The notes beneath the pieces were generated by a model. It was given only the letters and a program-made list of their open reading frames with translations. It was not told the DNA's origin and did no database searches. This document shows positions 23,706 to 33,465 of a DNA stretch of 64,000 nucleotides, piece after piece. The position numbers were made by a program, and so were the translations under genes. How positions within the stretch are numbered: the first letter of the stretch is position 1; every line of letters begins with the position of its first letter. The stretch is from Oscillibacter sp. ER4 (GTDB lineage: Bacteria; Bacillota; Clostridia; Oscillospirales; Oscillospiraceae), in contig NZ_JPJG01000034.1 in assembly GCF_000765235.1 (NCBI RefSeq), positions 1-64,000 of the forward strand. The letters run 5' to 3'.

Positions 23706-24437
23706 TTACTCGTGTTCAATGAGCACAGCCGTCACGTTATCCGGCGCGCCCTGCGCCTTGGCGAGCGCAATGAGATCGTCAAGGCTTTCTTCCGCGCTCT
23801 TACCCGCGCACACGGCGCGGCAAATTTCGTCGTCCGTCGCGGTGACGACAAGGCCGTCCGTGCAGAGGAGAATTTTGTCCCCCTTGGTGAACGAGACCTC
23901 GAACGCGTCGCAGAGCGTGTTTTCGTCTGGGCCGAGCGCGCGGGTGATGAGGTTGCGGTTCGGGTGCGTGCGCGCCTCCTCGGCGGTGATGTTGCCGTTT
24001 TCCACGAGCGTCTGCACGACGCTGTGGTCGTGCGTGATGCGTGTAATCTCGCCGCCGCGGATCAAATACGCGCGGCTGTCGCCGATGTTGCAGACGATGG
24101 CGTACTTCTCCTCTGCCACTGCGCTGACGAGCGTGGTGCCCATGCCCTGATAGGCGGGGTCTTGCAGCGCGCGCTGATAGACCGCCGTGTTGGCCTTCGC
24201 CACACAGAACGACGCGAGCGCGCGCAGCTGCTCGGCGGTCATGTCCGCGCGGATGAGCGCGCGCATTTCCTTCATAAAGGTCTCCACCGCAACAGAGCTT
24301 GCGATCTGTCCGCCCTCGGCGCCACCCATGCCGTCGCACACGACGGCGATGAGCAGCTTTTCGCCCTGCTCGACGGCAAAGGTATCCTGATTTTCATGCC
24401 GCCGCAGACCGACGTCGGTTTTTCCGCAGGCTCTCAT
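23706..24437 (-). CDS. stp: PP2C-type Ser/Thr phosphatase (Stp/PrpC)
   Basis: The 243-residue protein has the PP2C metal-binding motifs RRHENQD, CDGMGG, GDSRAY and the late GAPDNVTAV. It removes phosphates placed by PrkC, encoded 15 bp downstream. Its first codons overlap the end of rlmN by 4 bp, so the two are probably translationally coupled. Confidence 0.95.
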   Translation of the reverse strand: MRACGKTDVGLRRHENQDTFAVEQGEKLLIAVVCDGMGGAEGGQIASSVAVETFMKEMRALIRADMTAEQLRALASFCVAKANTAVYQRALQDPAYQGMGTTLVSAVAEEKYAIVCNIGDSRAYLIRGGEITRITHDHSVVQTLVENGNITAEEARTHPNRNLITRALGPDENTLCDAFEVSFTKGDKILLCTDGLVVTATDDEICRAVCAGKSAEESLDDLIALAKAQGAPDNVTAVLIEHE

Positions 24438-25471
24438 TGTGCGGCCCCCTCTCTTGCTTTCATTTCTTTGCGCCGCAGCTGTCCGCAGCTGGCGTCAATG
24501 TCGCCGCCCAGGCTGCGGCGGACCGTCGCCGTCAGGCCGTGGGACTCAAGGCGCTTCTGGAATGCCGCGACGCGCTTGCTCGGCTTGAACTCGCTCTCGA
24601 CCACGTCGTTGAGCGGGATGAGGTTCACGTGCCCCGGCATGCCGTGGATCTTTTCGGCCAGCAGGTCGGCCTGCCAGTCGTGGTCGTTCACGCCGTCGAT
24701 CATCGCGTATTCAAACGAGATGCGGCGGCCGGTCTTCTTAAAATAGCGGTGGCAAGCGGCGAACAGCTCCTCCACGTCGTAGGCGTTGTTCACGGGCATG
24801 ATGCGGCTGCGCGTCGTGCTGTCGGGCGCGTGGAGCGAAACAGACAGCGTGAGCTGCAAATTGTCCTCCGCGAGCGCGTCGATGCCCGGCACCACGCCGC
24901 AGGTGGAAAGCGAGATGTGCCGCATGCCGATGTTCATCCCGTCGGGATGGTTGATGAGCTCCAAAAAGCGCAGCACATTTTTCCGGTTGTCCATCGGCTC
25001 GCCGATGCCCATCAGGACGATGTTGGAAATTTCGCGTCCGGAGTCAAGCTGCGTGAAAAGCACCTGATCGAGCATTTCCGACGGTGTTAAGTCCCTCACC
25101 TTGCCGGCCAGCGTGGACGCGCAGAATTTGCAGCCCATGCGGCAGCCGACCTGCGAGGAAATGCAGACCGTGTTGCCGTGGTGATAGGACATCAGCACCG
25201 TTTCGATGCAGTTGCCATCTTGCAGCTCCCAGAGGTATTTGATCGTCCCGTCGAGCTTTGACACCTGCTTGCGCGCGACCGTCGGCACGGTGATGTAGTA
25301 CTCCGCCCTGAGCTTTTCGTGCAGGGATTTGGGAATATTCATCATCTCGTCAAAATCGGTGATGCCACGGTGCAGCCAGGTGAAGACCTGCTTGCCGCGA
25401 AACGACGGCTCGCCCATTGCGCGCAGCGCCGCGGTAATTTCCTCCAATGTCATTGACTTTAAATCAGTCAT
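24434..25471 (-). CDS. rlmN: Dual-specificity 23S rRNA/tRNA methyltransferase RlmN
   Basis: The 345-residue radical SAM enzyme methylates C2 of A2503 in 23S rRNA and A37 in some tRNAs. The radical cluster motif is CRMGCKFC (CxxxCxxC). The C-terminal ATVRRSLGGDIDASCGQL contains the conserved catalytic cysteine region, and the mid-protein GIGEPMDN motif binds SAM. It overlaps rsmB by 8 bp and stp by 4 bp. Confidence 0.96.
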   Translation of the reverse strand: MTDLKSMTLEEITAALRAMGEPSFRGKQVFTWLHRGITDFDEMMNIPKSLHEKLRAEYYITVPTVARKQVSKLDGTIKYLWELQDGNCIETVLMSYHHGNTVCISSQVGCRMGCKFCASTLAGKVRDLTPSEMLDQVLFTQLDSGREISNIVLMGIGEPMDNRKNVLRFLELINHPDGMNIGMRHISLSTCGVVPGIDALAEDNLQLTLSVSLHAPDSTTRSRIMPVNNAYDVEELFAACHRYFKKTGRRISFEYAMIDGVNDHDWQADLLAEKIHGMPGHVNLIPLNDVVESEFKPSKRVAAFQKRLESHGLTATVRRSLGGDIDASCGQLRRKEMKAREGAAQ

Positions 25472-26804
25472 GCGTCTTTCTCCTCATGCGGCTGAGATAG
25501 AACCCGTCCGTATTGTCGCGCTGCGGCCAGAGCGTCAAATGCCCCGGCGCGCTCACGCCGTTCGGCAGCGAAAAGGCTTCGTAAGTAAACTCGTCGTGTG
25601 CCTTCAAAAAGCCGTCCGTCACCTGCTCGTTCTCCTCGGGCAGGATCGTGCAAGTCGAGTAGACGAGAAGGCCGCCGTCTTTCACATAGCGCGCGCTGTT
25701 CTCTAAGATCGCGCGCTGGATCTCCGGCAGCGCGGAAAACTCCTGCGCATCCTTGTAGCGGATGTCCGGCTTTTTGCGGATGATGCCAAGGCCCGAGCAC
25801 GGCACATCGCAGATGACGACGTCAAAATGCCCCGCCCATTCCTCGCGGAACGCGCGGCCGTCGACGGCGGCGGTCTCGATGCACGTGATGCCGAGGCGCT
25901 GCGCGCCCTCGCGGATGCGCTTCAATTTGTTTTCATGTAGATCGCACGAGAGGATGCTCCCCTCGTTTTCCATCGCGAATGCCGCGGCGAAAGACTTGCC
26001 GCCCGGAGCGGCGCAGACGTCCAGCACCCTCTGCCCGCGCGCAAAGTCCGCGGCGCAGACGATCAGGTGTGCCGCCGCGTCCTGTACGGTGAAGCGGCCA
26101 TTGTAGAAGGCGCTGAGTGTCGTCAAATCACCCGTGCCGGAAAGCTCCAGGCATCCGGGCACCCACGGGTGCGGCGTGACGCAGACGCCCTCGCCGCGAA
26201 GCTCGTCGACGAGCGCTTTTTCATTCGTTTTGAGCGGGTTGACCTGTACGCTGATGGGCGAAGCCTCGTTGTCGATGCGAAGAAACGCTTCCGCTTCCTC
26301 GGTTCCCAAGAGCGACACGAGCTTTTTCACGAGCCACTGCGGGTGGCTGTAGGCGACACTCAATCGTGCGATATTCCCCTCCGGCAGCGGCGGGAGATTC
26401 GACTTATTCTGCGCGACCTTGCGCAGCACGGCGTTGACGAGCCCGCTCGCGGCGCTCCGTCCGTTCGTGCGGCAGAGCTCCACGGACTCGCTGACGGCGG
26501 CGTGGTCGGGCACCTTGTCCAAAAACAAGATCTGGTACGCACCGATGCGCAGAATGTCGGCAAGCGGCGGCTGCAAATGGTCGAGCTTCTGCGTACAGTA
26601 GGCGCTCAAATACCAGTTCAGCAGCAACTCGTTCTGCATCACGCCGTAGACGATGCGGCTGCAAAGCGCCGCGTCCTGAGCACTCAGTGCGCACTTGCCG
26701 AGCTGCGCCTTCAGCGCGGCGTCCGCCCACGCACCGTTGCGGCGGCAGGCGACCAGAACGGAGAGCGCGCATTCGCGCGCGTTCGCGGTATTTCCCTTAC
26801 GCAT
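25464..26804 (-). CDS. rsmB: 16S rRNA m5C967 methyltransferase RsmB
   Basis: The 446-residue protein has an N-terminal NusB-like RNA-binding domain (~1-140) and a C-terminal NOL1/Nop2/Sun methyltransferase domain. The SAM motif DVCAAPGGKS, the catalytic DVPCSGLG (PC motif) and YSTCTI (TC motif) are all present. It overlaps the fmt stop by 8 bp and rlmN by 8 bp, in the order usual for Firmicutes. Confidence 0.95.
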   Translation of the reverse strand: MRKGNTANARECALSVLVACRRNGAWADAALKAQLGKCALSAQDAALCSRIVYGVMQNELLLNWYLSAYCTQKLDHLQPPLADILRIGAYQILFLDKVPDHAAVSESVELCRTNGRSAASGLVNAVLRKVAQNKSNLPPLPEGNIARLSVAYSHPQWLVKKLVSLLGTEEAEAFLRIDNEASPISVQVNPLKTNEKALVDELRGEGVCVTPHPWVPGCLELSGTGDLTTLSAFYNGRFTVQDAAAHLIVCAADFARGQRVLDVCAAPGGKSFAAAFAMENEGSILSCDLHENKLKRIREGAQRLGITCIETAAVDGRAFREEWAGHFDVVICDVPCSGLGIIRKKPDIRYKDAQEFSALPEIQRAILENSARYVKDGGLLVYSTCTILPEENEQVTDGFLKAHDEFTYEAFSLPNGVSAPGHLTLWPQRDNTDGFYLSRMRRKTHD

Positions 26805-27723
26805 CGAGGACCGTCCCCGCGGCGATGCGCTTGCCGTTCAGAAAAGCGTTCGCTGCCATGCGCTTGCCGCCGTCGGGCTGCAGCTCCGTGATGAGAATGC
26901 TTTTGCCGTTGCCGCAGGCGGCTTCGATGCCCTTTTTGCGCGCGCACAGCGTGCCGGGCGCGTCCTTCGTTTCGCCGAGCGGCACGGCACGGAAAATTTT
27001 CGTGTTCGCGCCGAGAATGCTCGCCGCGGCGCAGGGCCACGGGATCAGCGCGCGGATCTGGTCGATGATCTGCGTGCTGCTTCTCGTCCAATCGATGGGC
27101 GAAAGCTCGCGCGAGAGCATGGGCGCATACGTCGCCTGCGACTCGTCCTGCGGCACGCGCTGGGCCGTGCCGTTTTGAATCTCAACGATGGCCTCAGCAA
27201 TCGCATCCGCGCCGAGCACAGCGAGCTCTTTGAACAGGTCCTCCGCCGTCTCGTCGGGACGGATGGCCTGCTTTTTGACTAAGATCATATCGCCCGCGTC
27301 GCACTCTTTCGCCATGTGCATCACGGTCACGCCGGTCTCCTTTTCGCCGTCTAAGATGGCGCGGTTAATCGGCGCTGCGCCGCGGTACTTCGGCAGAATG
27401 GACGCGTGTGCGTTGATGCAGCCATGCACCGGCACGGCAAGCATTTCCTCCGGTAGGATGCGACCATAGGCCGCGACGACCGCGAGCTCGGGCGCGAGGG
27501 TCTTGAAATCCTCAAGCGCCGTGCCGTCGCGCATCGTCACCGGCTGAAAAACAGGGATATTCTGCGACAAAGCATATTCCTTTACAGGGCTTGGAGTGAC
27601 TTTGTTTCGGTTGCGCGGCTTGTCCGGCTGCGTGAAAACGCCGCACACGTCGTGCCCGTCCGCGACCAGACGCTCTAAGATCGTGCGCGCAAAGTCGGGC
27701 GTGCCCATGAAGACGATCCTCAT
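26797..27723 (-). CDS. fmt: Methionyl-tRNA formyltransferase
   Basis: The 308-residue enzyme formylates the initiator Met-tRNA. It has the formyl-transferase core with the catalytic Asn-His-Asp arrangement (INAHASILPKYRGAAPINRAI, HMAKECDAGD) and a C-terminal OB-like domain. It overlaps def by 4 bp; formylation and deformylation genes are commonly paired like this. Confidence 0.96.
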   Translation of the reverse strand: MRIVFMGTPDFARTILERLVADGHDVCGVFTQPDKPRNRNKVTPSPVKEYALSQNIPVFQPVTMRDGTALEDFKTLAPELAVVAAYGRILPEEMLAVPVHGCINAHASILPKYRGAAPINRAILDGEKETGVTVMHMAKECDAGDMILVKKQAIRPDETAEDLFKELAVLGADAIAEAIVEIQNGTAQRVPQDESQATYAPMLSRELSPIDWTRSSTQIIDQIRALIPWPCAAASILGANTKIFRAVPLGETKDAPGTLCARKKGIEAACGNGKSILITELQPDGGKRMAANAFLNGKRIAAGTVLDA

Positions 27724-28223
27724 TCCTCGTCCAGCTCCTTTTCCTGCTCGCGGATATACTGCTCCAGCTCCTCGTCGGTGAGGACTTTGCAGTGCTCGGT
27801 GTAGAGGTGGCCGTCGAGATGCTCGATCTCGTGGCAGAAGCAGCGCGCGGTCAGCTCTTCGTCCTCAACTTCAAACTCCGTGCCGTAACGGTCCTGCGCG
27901 CGCACGCGCACGACCATCGGGCGCGTGACGATGCCGTACTTGCCCGGCACGCTCAGGCAGCCCTCGAGGCCCGTCTGCTCGCCCTCGGTCTTGATGATCT
28001 CGGGGTTGATGAGCTCGATGATCTCGCCCTGCTCATCCTCCACGATGCAGACGCGGCGCAGGATGCCGACCTGCGGGGCGGCGAGGCCGACGCCACCGGC
28101 CTCCTCCAGTGTGTCCGCCATGTCGTCGAGCAGCTCATGCAGCCGGTCGTTGAATTCCGTCACGGGGCGGCAGACCTTTGCAAGGCAGGGGTCGCCCACT
28201 TCGTGGATCTTGCGAATAGCCAT
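27720..28223 (-). CDS. def: Peptide deformylase
   Basis: The 167-residue metalloenzyme removes the N-formyl group from new proteins. The three hallmark motifs are present: GVGLAAPQ, EGCLSVPG (metal-binding Cys) and CHEIEHLDG (two His and the catalytic Glu). Length is typical. It lies between priA and fmt in the operon. Confidence 0.97.
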   Translation of the reverse strand: MAIRKIHEVGDPCLAKVCRPVTEFNDRLHELLDDMADTLEEAGGVGLAAPQVGILRRVCIVEDEQGEIIELINPEIIKTEGEQTGLEGCLSVPGKYGIVTRPMVVRVRAQDRYGTEFEVEDEELTARCFCHEIEHLDGHLYTEHCKVLTDEELEQYIREQEKELDEE

Positions 28224-28241
28224 AATTTCATCCTCTTTTCT

Positions 28242-30710
28242 CTATTGTAAAGCATTGCAGTCGGCAAAAATGTCGAGACCGCGGTTTTCTTTTCTTGCGT
28301 AAAATGCCAGCAGATATTCGCTGACGGTGCGCCGCAGCACGCTGCCGCCCTTGCCGCACAGGTACACACAGTAGCGGTAACGGTTGTTGACCTTCACGAC
28401 CGGCGCGCCCGCGGGGCCGAGCACTTCGACCTCCAAGTCTTTCAGCGGCGGCTGAGAGCAGGCGTAGCGCAGCGCGTCGCACAGCGTGCGGGCGGCGGCA
28501 ATGACGCGCAGCTCTTCAAGGCCGGAGACCGTCAGCGTGAACAGGTCGGCAAACGGCGGATAGCGCCGCAGCGAGCGCATGCGCAGCTCGTTTTGGTAAA
28601 ACGTCTCATAATCCTGCTTCGCCGCGGCCTGAATGACCTCGTTTTCGGGGTGGTAGGTCTGGATGACCGCGCGGCCCGGACGCTCGCCGCGTCCGGCCCT
28701 GCCGACGACCTGCGCCAGCAGGCTGTACGTCCGCTCGGCGGCGTGGTAGTTCTGCGCGTAGAGCGAAAGGTCCGCGTCCAGCACGCCCACGAGCGTCACG
28801 TTTTCAAAATCCAGCCCCTTGGCGACCATCTGCGTGCCAAGAAGGATGGGGATATTCTTTTCTTCAAATTCGCGCAGCAGCGCTTCATGTCCGCGTGACG
28901 CGCCGACGGTGTCGGCGTCCATGCGCAGCACTTTAGCCTTTGGGAACAGGTCAAAAAGCTCCTGCTCGACCTTCTGCGTGCCGGAGCCGACGCGCTTCAT
29001 CAGTCCCCCGCACTCGCTGCACCTGTCCACCACGGCTTCAGAGTGCCCGCAGTAATGGCACATCAGCCGTTCGTTGGCGGAATGGTACGTCATCGGCACG
29101 CTGCACCGCGGGCACTGCGGCACGTAGCCGCACTCGCCGCACAGCAGCATCCGCGCGCTGCCGCGCCGGTTGAGAAACAGAATGCTCTGCTCGCCGCGTT
29201 CGATATTTTTTTCAAGCTCTGCGCGCAGCGCATGACCGATCGAGGTCTCGTTCCCCTGCCGCAGCTCGTCCTTCATGTCAGCAATCAGCACCTTGGGCAG
29301 CGGCAGATCGTTGAACCGCTTATGAAGGGAAAAGACTTGATAGCGTCCGTTTTTGGCGGCGTATGCCGTTTCAATTGTCGGCGTCGCCGAGCCGAGCAGC
29401 AGCAGCGCGTCATTCTGCGCGCAGCGGAACTGCGCGACGTCGCGCGCGTGGTAGCGCGGCGGATTTTCGGACTGATAACTCGTCTCCTGCTCTTCATCCA
29501 AAATGATGAGCCCGAGGTTTTGCAGCGGTGCGAACACTGCGCTGCGCGTGCCCAGCACGACGCGCACCTCACCGCGGCGGATGCGCTTCCATTGGTCGTA
29601 GCGCTCGGTGAGCGGCAGCGCGCTGTGCAGCATCGCGACGTCGCTGCCGAACTGCGCCGTAAAGCGGCGCAGCATTTGCGGCGTCAGCGCGATCTCCGGC
29701 ACGAGCAGCATGGCGGTCTTGCCGCGCGTGAGAGCTTCTTCGATGAGCCTGATATAGACCTGCGTTTTGCCGCTGGCGGTCACGCCATGCAGCAGCGCGG
29801 CACTGCCGCCCTCGAGGCCCAGGAGCGCACAGAGACCGTCGAAAGCGGCCTGCTGTTCGCCGTTGAGCACAATGTCCTCGCGCGCGGGCGCATTATCATA
29901 GCGGCTGACGCGCAGCACCTCGCGCTCGGAAAATTCGACAAGTCCGGCCTTCTTGAGGCCGCGCAGCGTTTGCATCGTCGCGCCGGTGTAGTAGCTGATC
30001 TCGCTGCTGGATAGGCACCCCTCGCGGCTGAGAAGCTCTACGACCGCATAGCGCACGGGCGCGCTGCGGCGCTTGGGCTCGACCGCGGCGAGCGCGTCCT
30101 CCGCGCTGACGCAGAGCGACACCATGCGCACGGACTTATCCTGCAAGCGCTGACGCAGCTTCGTCTCGCGCACGGCGAGGCCGCAGGCCTCGAGCGAGTG
30201 GAGCGCCTTTGCCGTCTTTTCGCCGCCGAGCTCATCGAGCGCGGTGCGCTCGATCTCCTTCGCGCTGAGCATCGCGCGCAGCAGCGTTTCCTCGAGCGAA
30301 TCCGGCGCGACGGACGAGAGCGCGTCCTCCGCGCCGATCTCCGCGTTTATGTGCCACAGCTCGCGGTATTGGAGCCACACGCCGCCGGGGAGGATCGTCT
30401 TGATCGCGTCGTAATACGTGCAGAAATAACGCGCCTTCATCCACCGCACAAGGCGGATGTCCTTTGCATCCAGCAGCGGCGCATCGTCGAGCACCGCGTC
30501 GATGGGCTTGAGCGGCGACGTCGCCACCTCGCGCCCGACTTCGAGCAAAAAGCCCTCCACGCGCCGATTTCCGCGCCCAAAGGGGATCGTCACGCGCTTG
30601 CCGGCCTCGGCGCTGCCGATGAGCTCGTCCGGCACAAGGTAGGTGTAGAGCCGGTCGGCGGCATAAGGAACAGAAGAGACTGCGACGCGAGCAAGCATTT
30701 TCTCTGTCAT
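28242..30710 (-). CDS. priA: Primosomal helicase PriA
   Basis: The 822-residue replication-restart helicase recognises stalled forks and reloads the replisome. It has the N-terminal fork-binding domain, Walker A (GVTASGKTQVY), a DEEQ box (ILDEEQETSYQ), and two zinc-binding clusters (CGECGYVPQCPRC and CHYCGH...CSECGG). The helicase motif VVGRAGRGERPG follows. It is preceded by rpoZ; the coaBC gene often found between them in Firmicutes is absent. Confidence 0.95.
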   Translation of the reverse strand: MTEKMLARVAVSSVPYAADRLYTYLVPDELIGSAEAGKRVTIPFGRGNRRVEGFLLEVGREVATSPLKPIDAVLDDAPLLDAKDIRLVRWMKARYFCTYYDAIKTILPGGVWLQYRELWHINAEIGAEDALSSVAPDSLEETLLRAMLSAKEIERTALDELGGEKTAKALHSLEACGLAVRETKLRQRLQDKSVRMVSLCVSAEDALAAVEPKRRSAPVRYAVVELLSREGCLSSSEISYYTGATMQTLRGLKKAGLVEFSEREVLRVSRYDNAPAREDIVLNGEQQAAFDGLCALLGLEGGSAALLHGVTASGKTQVYIRLIEEALTRGKTAMLLVPEIALTPQMLRRFTAQFGSDVAMLHSALPLTERYDQWKRIRRGEVRVVLGTRSAVFAPLQNLGLIILDEEQETSYQSENPPRYHARDVAQFRCAQNDALLLLGSATPTIETAYAAKNGRYQVFSLHKRFNDLPLPKVLIADMKDELRQGNETSIGHALRAELEKNIERGEQSILFLNRRGSARMLLCGECGYVPQCPRCSVPMTYHSANERLMCHYCGHSEAVVDRCSECGGLMKRVGSGTQKVEQELFDLFPKAKVLRMDADTVGASRGHEALLREFEEKNIPILLGTQMVAKGLDFENVTLVGVLDADLSLYAQNYHAAERTYSLLAQVVGRAGRGERPGRAVIQTYHPENEVIQAAAKQDYETFYQNELRMRSLRRYPPFADLFTLTVSGLEELRVIAAARTLCDALRYACSQPPLKDLEVEVLGPAGAPVVKVNNRYRYCVYLCGKGGSVLRRTVSEYLLAFYARKENRGLDIFADCNALQ

Positions 30711-30739
30711 ACAGTCTCCCCCTTTGCGTTATTCAAGAC

Positions 30740-30952
30740 TTATTTTGCGATGTGCGTGTCGATATTCTCTGCGGTGAGCTTACCGGCAGCGACCTCGTTG
30801 ATGGCCGTGGTGACCGGCTTTTCGCAGAGGGGATAACCCTCTTCGTCGGCCTGCTCGGCGATCTGGCGGGCGCGGCGCGCGACCACGTTGACGAGCAGAT
30901 AACGGTTCTCAACGTACTTGTTGAGCAGACTCATAGCGGGATAAAGCATCAT
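30740..30952 (-). CDS. rpoZ: RNA polymerase omega subunit
   Basis: The 70-residue protein matches RpoZ (NKYVENRYLLVNVVARRARQ; C-terminal KPVTTAINEVAAGKL). Omega helps assemble and stabilise RNA polymerase. Its position between gmk and priA is conserved. Two adjacent ATG codons at 30,952 and 30,949 follow a GAAGGAAG ribosome-binding site. Confidence 0.93.
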   Translation of the reverse strand: MMLYPAMSLLNKYVENRYLLVNVVARRARQIAEQADEEGYPLCEKPVTTAINEVAAGKLTAENIDTHIAK

Positions 30953-30994
30953 AATAGTTTACTTCCTTCTGCCTTTTTCGGCTGATTTTTGAAC

Positions 30995-31588
30995 TTATTC
31001 AGACAAAATGGCCATGCGCTCGGCGGGCTTGCAGTGCTCGGCGAGCATGATGGCGTTGATCTCGCGCACAGCGCGTTCCACCGTGTCGTTGATGACGAAA
31101 TAATCATAGGTATTAGCGGTCTGAAGCTCGACCTTTGCGCGCACGAGGCGTTTTTGCACCTTTTCGGGACTGTCGGTGCCGCGGCTCGTCAGGCGCTCCT
31201 CGAGAGCCTGCCACGAGGGCGGCGCGATGAAGATGCGAACGACATCGGGCCGCTTATGCACGACCTGCAAGGCACCCTGTACCTCGATATCGAGGACGAC
31301 GTCCTTCCCCTGCTCCATGGCCTCGTCGACAAACTTTTTCGGCGTGCCGTAGAAGTTGCCGACATACTCGGCATACTCCAAAAAGGCGTCCTCCGAGATC
31401 ATTTTGCGGAACTCGTCGACGTCGGTAAAGTGATAGTGGACGCCGTTTATCTCGCCGGGACGCGGCGGGCGCGTCGTGGCGGAAACGGAGAAACAAAGAT
31501 CGTCGCGATCCTGAAATAACTCCTTGAGCACCGTGCTCTTGCCCACTCCGGATGGGCCGGAGATGATGAATGTTTTCCCCTTGTACAT
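30995..31588 (-). CDS. gmk: Guanylate kinase
   Basis: The 197-residue enzyme phosphorylates GMP to GDP. It has the P-loop SGPSGVGKST and the GMP-binding TRPPRPGEINGVHYHF region. It is 6 bp downstream of remA and followed by rpoZ. Confidence 0.96.
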   Translation of the reverse strand: MYKGKTFIISGPSGVGKSTVLKELFQDRDDLCFSVSATTRPPRPGEINGVHYHFTDVDEFRKMISEDAFLEYAEYVGNFYGTPKKFVDEAMEQGKDVVLDIEVQGALQVVHKRPDVVRIFIAPPSWQALEERLTSRGTDSPEKVQKRLVRAKVELQTANTYDYFVINDTVERAVREINAIMLAEHCKPAERMAILSE

Positions 31589-31594
31589 GATTTT

Positions 31595-31855
31595 CTATGC
31601 TTCCTCCTCCATGGCGAGCGTTTCCACGCCCAGCCTTGCGATCAGCTTGTCAGCGGCGATGGCCGAGAGCACCACATGGTCGCTGTCCATGATGAACACC
31701 GACGCGGTCTTGCGGCCGTAGGTCGCGTCGATCAGCATGCCGCGCTCGCGCGACTCCTGAATGAGGCGCTTGATCGGCGCGCTGTCAGGGCTGACGACGG
31801 CGATCAGACGCTCGGCGGACACCATGTTGCCAAATCCGATATTCAGCAGCTTCAT
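31595..31855 (-). CDS. remA: RemA/DUF370 regulator
   Basis: The 86-residue protein matches the RemA (DUF370) family: begins [20 protein letters not shown] and has the [16 protein letters not shown] block. In Bacillus RemA is a DNA-binding activator of biofilm matrix and osmoprotection genes. Its position between yicC and gmk is typical. The targets in this organism are unknown. Confidence 0.92.
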   Translation of the reverse strand: MKLLNIGFGNMVSAERLIAVVSPDSAPIKRLIQESRERGMLIDATYGRKTASVFIMDSDHVVLSAIAADKLIARLGVETLAMEEEA

Positions 31856-31867
31856 TTGCTTCGCCCC

Positions 31868-32755
31868 TTACTCGATGTTCTGCACCTGCTCGCGGATCTT
31901 TTCGACCTCCGCCTTGAGCGCGACCACATCGCGCGCGATGGCGACGTCGTTGCACTTCGAGCCGATGGTGTTGCTCTCGCGGTTGACCTCCTGAATAAGA
32001 AAGTCCATCTTGCGGCCCATGGGTTCGTCGGAGAGCAGCATGTCGCGCAGCTGCGACACATGCGAGCGCAGACGCACGGTCTCCTCGTCCACGGCGATCT
32101 TGTCGGCGTAGATGGCGGCCTCGGTCAGAATGCGAGACTCGTCGATCGTCGTGCTCTGCAGGACCTCCTGCATGCGCGCGGTCAGCTTTTCGCGGTACTC
32201 GCGCACCGTTTCGGGCGAGCGCTCCTCGACCTTGCCGGTGAGCGTCTCGATGGTCATGAGGCGGCCGCCGATGTCCTCGGCCAGCTTTTTCCCCTCCGTC
32301 GCACGCATCTGGTTATAGGACGCGAGCGCTTCGTCGAGCACCTCGCAGATGTCCGCGCCGACGGACTCCAGGTCCTCCTCCGCCTTCGTGACGGTCAGCA
32401 CGTCCGGAATGCGGGCGAGATCCGCCGCGTAGGACTGCTTTTGAAGGTAATTCCCGTCGTCGATCTCATAGAGCTTGCGCAGCGCCTCTAAATAGCTGCG
32501 GGCCAGACTCTCGTTGACCACGACGACCTCTTCATCCGCGCCGGTCGAGTCGATGGTGACGAACACATCGACCTTGCCGCGCGAGATGGCCTTCTGCACG
32601 CGCCCCTTGATGGCGTCCTCTGCGAAGATGTAGGCGCGCGGCAGCTTCACCGTGCAGTCAAGATAGCGGTTGTTGACAGAGCGCACCTCGACGGTGATAT
32701 CGCGATTGGAGAGCGTTTTTTTGGCTCTTCCATAGCCAGTCATACTTTTGACCAC
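31868..32755 (-). CDS. yicC: YicC/YloC-family endoribonuclease
   Basis: The 295-residue protein starts with the signature MVKSMTGYGRA (from a GTG codon) and has the conserved C-terminal DFLIQEVNRESNTIGSKC. YicC proteins are endoribonucleases linked to small-RNA decay in E. coli and to stationary-phase survival. It is the first gene of the long operon ending with rsgA. GGAGGAG precedes the start. Confidence 0.93.
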   Translation of the reverse strand: MVKSMTGYGRAKKTLSNRDITVEVRSVNNRYLDCTVKLPRAYIFAEDAIKGRVQKAISRGKVDVFVTIDSTGADEEVVVVNESLARSYLEALRKLYEIDDGNYLQKQSYAADLARIPDVLTVTKAEEDLESVGADICEVLDEALASYNQMRATEGKKLAEDIGGRLMTIETLTGKVEERSPETVREYREKLTARMQEVLQSTTIDESRILTEAAIYADKIAVDEETVRLRSHVSQLRDMLLSDEPMGRKMDFLIQEVNRESNTIGSKCNDVAIARDVVALKAEVEKIREQVQNIE

Positions 32756-32817
32756 GATTCTTCTCCTCCATGATATAGTAAAAACACAAAACTGAAAAGT
32801 ACAGGATTAAACAAAAA

Positions 32818-33465
32818 TCAGTAGTAAATGCAGGGCAGAAAATAGCATCCGCCGCCGCTAAAGAGCGTGCAGCACGACCATGCCGCGCAGCAGCGCAGAC
32901 ACGCGCTGTCATCAAAATTGGCCGTGTGGACCGAGCGGAAGCCGTTGGGCCGGTAGCCCGCCCCCGTCAGCGCAGAGAGCGCGTTCTGATACTCTGGATT
33001 GTTCGGGTCCATCTGCACGGCGGTCTCCATATAGCGCTTGGCCTCGTCCATCCAGCCGCGCCGCGAGCAGACCACGCCCATCAGGAAGTTCCACTCCGCG
33101 TTATGGTCGCTCACGCCGCTTAAGAGACGCTCAGCGAGCGAGATATCGCCGCGGTTGATCGCCATGCGCACCTGATCGAGCGAGCCCGCTCCATAGGCGC
33201 CGCCGTAAGCGGAGTTGCCATAGCTATTCCCGCTGCCGTAGCCGTAGGAGTGGCTCTGCGAGGCGGCAGAAGACGCCTTGCGCTGCTTCTGAATCTGGTC
33301 ATAGGCCTCGTTGATCTCTTTCATTTTTTCCTGCGCGAGATCGGCCAGCGGGTTATCGTGGTAATTGTCCGGGTGGTATTTGCGGGCAAGGTCGCGGTAA
33401 GCGCGCTTGACCTCCTCGTCAGTCGCCGTCGGCGGGATATTTAGGATCTGATAGGGGTCATTCAT
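32818..33465 (-). CDS. DnaJ-domain protein with a cysteine-rich tail
   Basis: The 215-residue protein has an N-terminal J domain (YQILNIPPTATDEEVKRAYR, catalytic HPD in KYHPDNYHDN). A Gly/Ser/Tyr-rich linker, a TPR-like segment (LSGVSDHNAEWNFLMGVV; YMETAVQMDPNNPEYQNAL) and a tail packed with cysteines (ACLRCCAAWSCC and following) complete it. It is not the general chaperone DnaJ because the zinc-finger and client domains are missing. It overlaps the DUF5685 gene by 4 bp, and the two probably act together, perhaps recruiting DnaK to a specific client. Confidence 0.85.
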   Translation of the reverse strand: MNDPYQILNIPPTATDEEVKRAYRDLARKYHPDNYHDNPLADLAQEKMKEINEAYDQIQKQRKASSAASQSHSYGYGSGNSYGNSAYGGAYGAGSLDQVRMAINRGDISLAERLLSGVSDHNAEWNFLMGVVCSRRGWMDEAKRYMETAVQMDPNNPEYQNALSALTGAGYRPNGFRSVHTANFDDSACLRCCAAWSCCTLFSGGGCYFLPCIYY